From Notamacropus eugenii (Eukaryota; Chordata; Mammalia; Diprotodontia; Macropodidae): a DNA stretch of 64,000 nucleotides. This document shows, piece after piece, positions 56,001 to 64,000 of the stretch. The DNA lies in NCBI RefSeq assembly GCF_028372415.1, contig NC_092879.1:98314857-98378856 (forward strand), written 5' to 3'. The position numbers and the translations under genes are program-made. Position 1 is the stretch's first letter. Each line of letters begins with the position of its first letter. The notes beneath the pieces were generated by a model. The model was not told the origin of the DNA, searched no databases, and saw nothing but the letters and a program-made list of their open reading frames with translations.

Positions 56001-56399
56001 GAGGTGTTTGTTAATCATATCAGGGCAAGAGCCTCCGAGAGGCTCCCATGCCTCCAGTCTTTTATCTGTCTTGCAATTTTAGTCCCTGAAGCAGTCAAGG
56101 AAGGTGGGTCCCTGTTGACAGTGGAACAATACTGTAAAAACCGGAGACCCAGAGAGATTGGGCAATGGTTTTGGGGGCAGAGAGTTCAGTGCCCTCAGTA
56201 CACTGAGAGAAAACAGTGACAGGGACAGAATTCCCTGCTTACCAGAGCAGTGGGAAATAGGAGGAATAGGACATGGCTGAATTGGAAGAGGGAGACCTGA
56301 TTATATTGCTGACAACCCTGCACCATGCACCCTGGACCACAGGATGCCCTCACCTTTGGACTATTGCAAAACCCACGAGATTCTCCCTCCCCAGCTCCA

Positions 56400-56720
56400 G
56401 AAACTTTCATTGGCTGCTTCCCCTACCTGAGATGCTCTCCACACTCCCCTCTGCCTCCTGCCTCCCTGACTTCCTTCCAGTTCCCACTAAAACCCACCTC
56501 CTGAAAGAAACCTTAAAAGGCCCCCTCAAAGCCACTGCCTTCCTTCTGAGATTTTCTCCAGTTTCTCCTACCCTTATTCTGTTTTAACAAAAGTTTTCCT
56601 GTCTTTTCTTCCCCAGAAGCTTGTAAGCTCCTTGAGTTCGGGTCCTTTGGTAGCCTTTGTATCCCCAGGGCTTAGCATAGCACCTGGCACACACTAGGTG
56701 CTTGTTGAATGATGCTTTCA
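56400..56720 (+). mobile_element. L2 3' end, sense (unit IV)
   Basis: Complete to the terminus: 'cttgtaagctccttgagttc', 'tatccccagggcttagcata', 'cctggcacacactaggtgct'. Confidence 0.82.
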
Positions 56721-57004
56721 GGCGACTTCTCCCTCATCCAGCTCTGAGGGAGACATCTGGGAGTCAAGATGGTCTTCCTGTGAGAAAGCTTCCTGATGTT
56801 GGCCAAGTCGCTTTAATCTCTCTGTGCCTCAATTTCCTGTTCTGTAAAAGGAGGTGATTAAATGATCCTTGGTGTGTGTACTCACCCTTGACTTCTTCAA
56901 TGCCACTTTAGAGTGTACCTATGAAATCATGCTTTGGGAAGATGGTTTGTGCATTTCCACAAGTCCCAGATCCTCAATATGTACACTGAACTTTCTTTTA
57001 TGCA

Positions 57005-57200
57005 GCTATGTGACCCAGTGGGGAGAGAGCCCTGATTCTGGAATCAGTCAATCCTTGCTTCATGGCTCTGCATGTGACATTTCCTGATGTGTGAGTCTGG
57101 GAAGATCTGTCCACCTGTGGGAACCTCAGGTTCCTCTTCTGAAAAGTGGGGATAATACTGGCACCTCCTTCCCAGTCCTGCTGTGAGTGGCATGAGACCA
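57005..57200 (+). mobile_element. MIR-like SINE (unit IV)
   Basis: Orthologue of 32826-33020: 'agagccctgattctggaatc' and 'ggggataatactggcacctc'. Confidence 0.65.
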
Positions 57201-58590
57201 AGTGTACAAGGCAGTTGGCAAAGCTGAAATCACTAGAAACATATCAACTGTTATGATTAAATGCACTTTATTCCCTCTGATCATGTTTCATGTCCATTTC
57301 CAACACTTGCCATGGTTGGGGATGGCTTCCCTTGTGCCTGTTGGAGAGAGGACGCAATTCTCCCAGAGAAGATGGTGTCTGACCCTCTAAGGCCCCAAGT
57401 CTGTGGAGAGGGGACAGAGATCATTATGGAAATGGGATTATATTGTAACATAAAAGCCAAAGAAACACTAAGACCAGAAGTACCAATTGGAATTGCTGTA
57501 GCCACTATGTTGGTAAGCTTGGAAAGACTCCTGCTTCCCCTCAGATTGCCTTCAGATCCTTGGGCACACAATGTGATATACCTACTGTCCAAGGGGAAGG
57601 ATTTCCTTTTTGGAAATAGTCGAAAAATACTCACATCCCAAACAACATACCTGGCACCTAAATTGCACGTTGACTGATTGATCGATAATTACTATGAAAC
57701 ATGCTCCGAAAATACAATATTCCCAAGCAGGATTCCAGTGAGGATAGAAATGCGCTGTAAGGTTAATTCCCAAAGACAGTTCTAGGACTGGCCTTGAAAT
57801 ACAAATATGGCCTCCTAAGGTGAGTATCCTGAGGGACAGATGACACTCCCCTCTGCATCCTGCTTCAGGATTGTTTAAGATATGGACGTCATGGGCAATA
57901 TTCCTTAACGGCCACATCAGAAGACCTCTGCACCTCTGTATCACTTACTTGTTATGGCCCCTTTTCACATTTTTGTTTATTTGTCTTAACCAATTTCCTC
58001 AGTGAATTGGGGGTGGGAAGGGAGGCAACAGGTAGCCTAAGATGGCATTTAAGGTCCCGCCAGCTGTAACACTCAAGGATTCCCAGTCAGGGGTTCCACA
58101 ACTCTTTGTGTGTGAGTGTTTGTGGGGGCCTTTGAGTTGCCTGGTGGATAAACCTATGGGCCCCTTCTCAGACTAAGACTTTTAAATTATTAAATTATGA
58201 AACCTTTCCTCTGGGAACAAGAGAACAAGTTTCCATGGTTACAGGAGACAAGAGAGCCACGTAGCTTGTCCTGTGTCTAAAGAGGTTCCATAAACAAGGG
58301 ATGGATTTTTCTGGGAAACGGGAGCCAGAATCTCAGATAGAGAAGGTACAAGTATCCCATCATTCTGGTGCTGCATGCAGATATAAGTTTCCAATGGTAT
58401 ATGGGATCCATTGAAAGAAAAGCCCCCCGGCCAAACTGTAAGAAATGAGAGGTTCCAAAGGAAAGGCCTTTTGGAAAGATGCAGGGACGTGACTGTGTGA
58501 GATTGTCACTACGTTAGACCCACAATCCCTTTCCATCTTCCTCTAGCAACTTTGATCTCAAAATTGCATGGTTGATGGAACAAAGCTTGA

Positions 58591-58591
<1 letters not shown>
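57201..58591. other. Unit-specific sequence without a recognised gene
   Basis: The 57780-58590 part is also found in unit I (33640-34410). Frames such as 57261-57677 and 57281-57634 are not conserved between the two copies. Confidence 0.5.

Positions 58592-58638
<47 letters not shown>
58592..58638. repeat. (TG)n microsatellite, unit IV
   Basis: Pure TG array of about 23 units. Confidence 0.96.
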
Positions 58639-58640
<2 letters not shown>

Positions 58641-59357
58641 CATGAAGGACAACCCAGTTTCCCTTAAAGCAGAGTGCCATTCCAGTTTTCTGTTCATGAA
58701 GTAGAAAGGAAAAATCCATCCTGGGGACAATAAATGTGTTATTGTCATGGCTGCTCCCCCACCCCACAGATATATATTCACACACACATACACACACATA
58801 TAAACAGATATATATCTGTTCAGGGGTGGACTGTATGCATATACATTATATAGACTATAGATAAACCTTTTCTTTTCATTCAGTTTATTTTCAGAGATGA
58901 GATCCCCTGCTAGTAATCAGGGTTGAAGACATGATGAATGATCCTCCTTTCCAACCAGACTGTCTGCCCTGCTGGGCTGACTCATTTTCACCTGGAAACT
59001 TGTCTCAACTTTTGGAAGAGATGTTGGTGAGGATCACGGCTTCCTTATTCAAGGTGAGCCTGTGCTAAGACTCTCTGGCTGGCCTTGGTCATTGTCATCT
59101 GAAGAGAGAGCTAGTAGAAGGAGCAAAGGATGGGGCATCAGAACACCTGGGTTCTAGTCCCAGCTGTGCCATTTTGGGGTACATGCTCCAACAGGCCCAG
59201 ATGCCCCCTGGACGTCACACTGTTTTTGTGAGCATCAAATGGGGTAAGAGATAGGAAGGCTCTTTGTAGAGTTGAGCACTGCAGAAAGGCCAGGTGGGGG
59301 CTGTGAGTTTCTGGGGAGCCTATGCAGCAGGTACACACTAAATGCTCAATAAATTGG

Positions 59358-59640
59358 ATGATGGAGCAGTTAGACAGCCCAGTAGACAGGGTACTGGGCC
59401 TGAACTTAGGAAGACTCATCTTCTCGAGTTCAAATCTGGATTCTGATACTTGCTAGATGTGTGATCCTCGGCAAGTCACTTCACCCCGTTTGCCTCCGTT
59501 TCCTCATCTGTAAAATGAGCTGGAGAAAGAAATGGCAAACTACTCCCTTATCTTTGCCAAGGAAATTCCAAAAGGGGTCACAAAAACCCAGGCACAGCTA
59601 AAATGATTAAAGAAATTCACCAAAACTTTGGACGATGGTG
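59358..59640 (+). mobile_element. Marsupial SINE with RTE-like tail
   Basis: tRNA-like head 'ggagcagttagacagcccag', B-box region 'gagttcaaatct', core 'cctcatctgtaaaatgagc', then the tail 'aaatggcaaactactccctt' and 'aaaaggggtcacaaaaaccc'. Absent from the matching place in unit II, so it inserted after duplication. Confidence 0.88.
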
Positions 59641-59954
59641 TCAATGGTGACAGTGATGACAATGTTTTTCTAAAGCTGAAATGCTGCTCTGGCTTTTTTT
59701 ATTATATTATATTATATTTAGCTCTTTAAAGAGGCCCCATAGAAAACCCTTTTGTTCCTGGACCAGGAGGATGAGTCTGATGAACAGCTTTTCTTGGAGC
59801 TAAAAACTTGATAGCCTCTTTTAAAAGAAATATTTTAAAGAAATATTTTCAATTTCTGGTTCTCTTTGTAATCAAACGACATTTCCCATATCAGGAGCTT
59901 CTTTAGCTGGTTGGGGACAGAGTATTCTTTGTCATTAGCAATGCCCTTCTCTTT

Positions 59955-60720
59955 ATTTTTTTTATTTTTTTAAAATACATTTATTTAAGTTTTCAACATT
60001 CATTTCCACAAAATTTTGGGTGGCAGATTTTCTCCCCGTTTTTCCCCACCCCTCCCAAAACGCTGAGCATACTAATTACCCCTATCACCAATCTGCCCTC
60101 CCTTCTAACATTCCTCCCTTCCCTTATCCCCATCTTCTCTTTTGTCCTGTAGGGCAAGATAACTTTCTATACCCCATTACCTGTATTTCTTGTTTCTTAA
60201 TTGCAAGAACAGTACTCGACAGTTGTTCCTAAAACTTTGAGTTTCACCTTCTCTTCCTCCCTCCCTCCCCACCCATTCCCTTTGGAAGGCAAGCAATTCA
60301 ATATAGGCCATATCTGTGTAGTTTGGCAAATGACTTCCATAATAGTCATGTTGTATAAGACTAACTATATTTCCCTCCATCCTGTCCTGCCCCCCATTGC
60401 TTCTGTTCTCTCTTTGGACCCTGTGCCTCCCCAAGAGTGTTGACTTCTAATTGCTCCCTCCTCCCACTGCCCTCCCTTCCATCCTCCCCCCCACCCTGCT
60501 TATCCCCTTCTCCCCCACTTTCCTATATTATAAGATAGGTTTTCATACCAAAATGAGTGTGCATTTTATTCCTTCCTTTAGTCGAATGTGATGAGAGTAA
60601 GCTTCATGTTTTTTCTCTCACCTCGCCTCTTTTCCCTCCACTGAAAAGTCATTTACTTGCCTCTTTCATGAGAGAGAATTTGCTCCATTCTGCCCTTGCC
60701 TTTGAAGTTGAGTGTACCTC
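59955..60720 (-). mobile_element. HAL1/L1 purine-rich 3' region, antisense, 5'-truncated
   Basis: T-rich start (the poly(A) end, 59955-59990), then pyrimidine-rich DNA homologous to 45630-46350: 'ccccatcttctcttttgtcc', 'tgtagggcaagataactttc', 'aaggcaagcaattcaatata'. No ORF. Confidence 0.75.
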
Positions 60721-60731
60721 CAAAACAGCTG

Positions 60732-60795
60732 CTGGTCAGTCAGTCAGTCAGTCAGTCAGTCAGTCCATAAACGCTTCGATAAACAGTGAAAGTAT
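60732..60795. repeat. (AGTC)n tail of an antisense L2 terminus
   Basis: Seven tandem 'agtc' units followed by 'cataaacgcttcgataaac'. L2 elements end in short tandem units of this kind. Confidence 0.7.
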
Positions 60796-61009
60796 TGGGC
60801 AGCTTCACAACCAGTTCTCTTTCTCATTACTATTCACGTCTATTTTCTTTTCTTTCCCCCACCACATCTGCAGCCACCCTGAGCAATATCCCTAATGCCA
60901 GCAAACATTTCAAGGGATTGGAGAGAGTGGGTGCACCAAAGCACAGACTTCTTTTGCTCTAAATGTCCTCTTGTGACCATTTTGGAAATGTCGGGATTTT
61001 TTTTCTGTG

Positions 61010-61138
61010 AGGCAGTCCAGGTTAAGTGACTTGCCCAGGGACACACAGCTAGTATGTGTCCGGTGTCTGAGGCTGCATTTGAACTCAGGTCCTCCTGCCT
61101 CCAGGGCTGCTGCTCTATCCACTGCATCATCCATCTGC
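61010..61138 (-). mobile_element. Antisense SINE, truncated (unit IV)
   Basis: Orthologue of 41945-42200 but starting within the core after a T-run: 'aagtgacttgcccagggaca' to 'ctctatccactgcatcatcc'. 'gaaatgtcgggat' on the left and 'gaaatgtcagggt' on the right are the target duplication. Confidence 0.8.
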
Positions 61139-62070
61139 CCTGAAATGTCAGGGTTATTGTGGGGATTCTAGTTTGGTTGGGGTGTGGAGAATGTGGCCTT
61201 GTCACTGTATGTTCTGGCTTTGAGAGAAATGCTGCTCATCATGCCCTCTAGATGCTTTCCTGTGCTCTTCCCTTTCCCCTCTAAAACACATACTTCCCTC
61301 ACTGACACATATCACCTGTGCACACATACCCCACAGGAGCACACACACTCTCACACTTAGGCCACACGTATTTGCAGGTCATCCCAATCCTCAGTGGAAC
61401 CTGAGGAAGCACTTTGTGTCTTAGTGGGGGCTCATGGCATCCGAGGGCAGGGCGTTGACACATAACATCGTAACTTAGTGCTGCAGGCCAAGGCCTTGAC
61501 ACTGTGTTCTTCTGTCTCTGACTGGGAATTTCAAGGACAGAATTCTGCTCTTTTATCAGCAAGATGCTACATGGCATTTCAAAATGACTCCTTGTTCTCA
61601 GTCATGGAACAAAAGGTAGCTTGTTGGGGATCCCTAGGTCCTCCTGCTTCCAAGTGCTTATCTCTTTACTGTTTCTTTCTTCTCCCTTCACCAGTGGAAG
61701 AAAACATATGGATCTTATGTGTCCATCCCTATTTTATTCCTAGGGATTCTTCTATTACCCCCCATGGCCAATTGGTAAGTCTTCCATCATCCGTATTCAA
61801 CACTGGAGAAAAGAAGGTGCTATTAAGAAGGAAACACCACTGTCCTTGGCTTCCTGGCATTCTTTCTGAGGGTCACTTGGAGCTTGGTGCCAATGAAAGG
61901 CAGGGAGCTGAGCCCAAAAGTGGCCCAGACCCAGCAGTCTCATCTTAGCATTTTGTGCCTGTGCATTGGGCCAACAGTGACTGAGCCCCTGCTTTGTTGT
62001 AGGCACAGAGTTTTACTAGGAGAGTCTCTGCCCTCAGGCTGTTCTCAGACTCTTTTTGGAGGGGGAATAA

Positions 62071-62071
<1 letters not shown>
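61139..62071. repeat. Unit segment of IV, copy of 42201-43000 and 35160-35740
   Basis: Non-coding unit sequence shared by all complete units. A GT donor-like 'ttg|gtaagt' near 61774 looks like a splice site but is not conserved in units II and III. Confidence 0.7.

Positions 62072-62109
<38 letters not shown>
62072..62109. repeat. (AC)n microsatellite
   Basis: About 19 AC units, present only in this unit. Confidence 0.96.
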
Positions 62110-62110
<1 letters not shown>

Positions 62111-62234
62111 AGGAGGATACAAGAAAGAATGTGACAAGGTGAAGGAGAGATCCAAAGAGAGGAGGGAGAGAAGAGGTTCAGATTGGGGGGGAAGCAGGGA
62201 AGGCTTCTTGGAGGTGATACCTGACTTGGCCCTA

Positions 62235-62250
62235 GGAAAAGGGAGGTTTT
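62235..62250. other. Uninterrupted L1 target site
   Basis: 'ggaaaagggaggtttt' is a single copy of the sequence that flanks the L1 in units I-III. Unit IV sequence on its left is joined directly to L2 sequence on its right. Confidence 0.8.
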
Positions 62251-62252
62251 AG

Positions 62253-62740
62253 CAGGTTGTGATGAGGCAGATGGATATTACCATCCTGGAGGACAGAGAG
62301 CCCATACAAATGCACAGATCAGGAGAGAGACCAGAGGAGGATGAAAGCAAAGGAGCACCTGGAAACGCAGGGAGGAGAAGGCCTCAGGCTATAGCAGGAC
62401 AGCGTGGGTGCAGTTGGTGGAGAGCCTTCAATGCCAGGCTCAAGAGACTGGCTCACCAGCCCATCAGGATGAAATAGACTGAAGGTATTTGAGCAGGAGA
62501 TAGGACTAGTCTCAGAGGAGAGGAAGGAGTGTTATTACCTATTATTAACTATTGGCAAAGGCTGAGTTGGAGGGGGCGGGCCCGTTGTCTGAAAGACCAA
62601 GTCAGGAGGCTCTTGGGATGGCCAAGATGACAGGTGGTCAGGGTCTGTGTGAGAGGGGTGGCCATGAGGATGGATTGATTGTGCTGCCCAGATGCTATCC
62701 CAATTGCCCCTTGTGGTGCCAAGAGGTATTTGTTGATCAT
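62253..62740 (-). mobile_element. L2 fragment, antisense (unit V)
   Basis: Opens the fifth, partial unit; same landmarks as the other copies. Confidence 0.65.
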
Positions 62741-63114
62741 TTCAGGGCAAGAGCCTCCAAGAGACTCCCATGCCTCCTGTCTTTTTTCTGTCTTGTAACT
62801 TTAATCCCAGAAGCAGTCAAGGAACAAGGGTCTCTGGTGACAGTAGAACAATACTGGAAAGACTGGAGACCCAGGGGAGAGTGAGCCATGGCTTGTGGGG
62901 CAGAGAGGTCAGTGCCCTCGGGACACTGAAGGAAGAGGGTGACAGGGACAGAATTTCCTGCTTAACAGAGCAGTGGGAAACAGGAGAATTAAGAAATGGC
63001 TGGATTGGAAGAGTGGGACCTGATTATAATGCTAACAACCCTGGACCATTCACTCATGGCCACTGGATGCCCTCACCCTTGGCCTATTGCAAAAACCACA
63101 ATATTCTCCCTCCC

Positions 63115-63432
63115 CAGCTCCCAACACTTTCACTGGCTGCTTCCCCGACCTGAGATGCTCTCTATGCTCCACTCTCCCTCCTCCTTCCCTGACTTCCTTT
63201 CCCACTAAAACCCACCTCCTGAGAGAAGGCTTACCAGGCCTTCTCAAAGTCAGTGCCTTCCTTCTGAGATTTTTCTCCAATTTCTCCTGCCCTTATTCTG
63301 TTTTAACAGAGTTGTCACATCTTTTCTGCTCCAGAAGCTTGTAAGCTCCTTGAGAGCAGGTCCTTTTGTAGCCTCTGTGTCCCCAAGGCTTAGCACAGTA
63401 CCTGGCACACAGTAGGTACTTAATGAATGATG
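63115..63432 (+). mobile_element. L2 3' end, sense (unit V)
   Basis: Complete terminus: 'gaagcttgtaagctccttga', 'cccaaggcttagcacagtac' and 'cctggcacacagtaggtact'. Confidence 0.82.
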
Positions 63433-63439
63433 CTTTGAG

Positions 63440-64000
63440 TCAACTTGTCCCTCATCCAGCTGTGACAGAGGCAGCTGGGAGTCATGATGGTCTTTCCGTG
63501 AGAAAGCTTCCTGATATTGGCCAAGTTGCTTTATCTCTCTGGGCCTCAGTTTCCTAGTCTGTAAAAGGAGGTGATTAGATAGCCCTGGTGTGTGTTCTCA
63601 CCCTTGAAGTTTACATGCCACTTTGCAATGTATCTTCTCTTGCTTTAAGCAGATGGCTTTTGCCTTTCCGCAGTATTAATCCCAGGATCTTAATATATAA
63701 ACTGAGTTTTCTTTCATCTGAACTTGGAATCAGGAAAATCTTGGTTCAAAGCTCTTCCTCTGACACTTCCTAACTGGGACTCTAGAAAAGCCTCTCAATG
63801 TCTTTGAAACTCAGTTCCTCATCTGGAAAATAAGGATAATAAGATGACTTCAACATACTCTGCCTATCTGAAATCACTCTGGAAGTATCAATCAGTTAGT
63901 ATTATTAAATCAACGTTGGTGTCTCTGAGGGGCAAGAGGCAAGAGATGCAAAGCACTCCGAAGACCTTAAGTCACTCTATTCTTATCAGCTGATGGAACA
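63440..64000 (+). repeat. Unit V segment with MIR-like SINE pieces
   Basis: Matches 56720-57300 and 32585-33140. MIR-like core 'ctgggcctcagtttcctagt' near 63540 and another SINE at 63715-63860. The window ends within the unit. Confidence 0.65.

Larger units (their letters stand above)
55545..62250. repeat. Tandem-array unit IV (no terminal L1)
   Basis: The most complete unit. Order: antisense L2 (55547), exon-like (56076), sense L2 (56400), MIR-like SINEs, 57200-58590 block, TG microsatellite, SINE (59358), HAL1-type tail (59955), antisense SINE (61010), 61140-62235 segment. The L1 insertion point is uninterrupted at about 62235-62250. Confidence 0.82.

Noticed and set aside
57261..57677. 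138-residue plus-strand frame in unit IV
   Set aside because: Not open in the matching region of unit I, and an opposite-strand frame overlaps it.
58892..59053. Candidate exon with 'ttttcag' acceptor and 'caag|gtgagc' donor, related to 34680-34848
   Set aside because: Reading frames differ between units I, II and IV and contain stops. At most a pseudo-exon.

Overview
This is mammalian, very probably marsupial, nuclear DNA. It has no bacterial-type operons, no Alu or B1 elements and no confident host protein-coding gene. It is packed with interspersed repeats of marsupial type: L1 elements whose 3' ends share one diagnostic layout, tRNA-derived SINEs with an A box, a B box and (in some) an RTE-like tail, abundant LINE-2 in both orientations, a mariner MITE, hAT-like fragments and a class II endogenous retrovirus. 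The species cannot be fixed from the sequence alone.

Layout. 1-5950 is a strongly purine-biased stretch (degenerate minisatellite, GA microsatellite, GGAA/GAGG tracts) with one L1 5' fragment inside it. 5951-6110 is a hAT-like fragment, and 6110-9390 is unassigned single-copy-looking DNA. 9395-16040 and 23171-31910 are mosaics of L2, SINE and L1, including two L1 copies nested in older L1s with 15-bp target-site duplications. 16050-23170 is a complete-looking provirus of betaretrovirus type. Its two LTRs differ only by one 12-bp tandem duplication. It keeps a short gag (matrix plus coiled coil), an integrase C-terminal remnant and a long env frame with two in-frame stops. The rest of gag, protease, RT and most of integrase are missing, and their place is taken by about 3 kb of AT-rich DNA that does not look retroviral.

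31960-32300 is a CpG-rich, promoter-like patch with a CRE and an E2F-type site. From about 32560 to the end the DNA is a diverged tandem array of roughly 7-9.6 kb units (I 32560-39222, II 39237-48818, III 48833-55530, IV 55545-62250, V partial). Units I-III end with the same antisense L1 insertion, flanked by a 14-bp duplication; the IV/V border has the uninterrupted target site. Unit II's L1 carries a further nested half-L1 (HAL1-like) element, 44639-48188, with an 18-bp target-site duplication, a YY1-type 5' end, a frameshifted ORF1 and an unusual extra ~0.95 kb at its 3' end. Parts of units II and III are almost identical at a constant offset of 8892 bp, while other parts of III match unit I better, which points to recent duplication plus gene conversion.

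The genes present are transposon and retrovirus genes, nearly all broken. The provirus looks like a trans-mobilised, defective element (comparable in logic to ETn or VL30) and is the most unusual object in the window.
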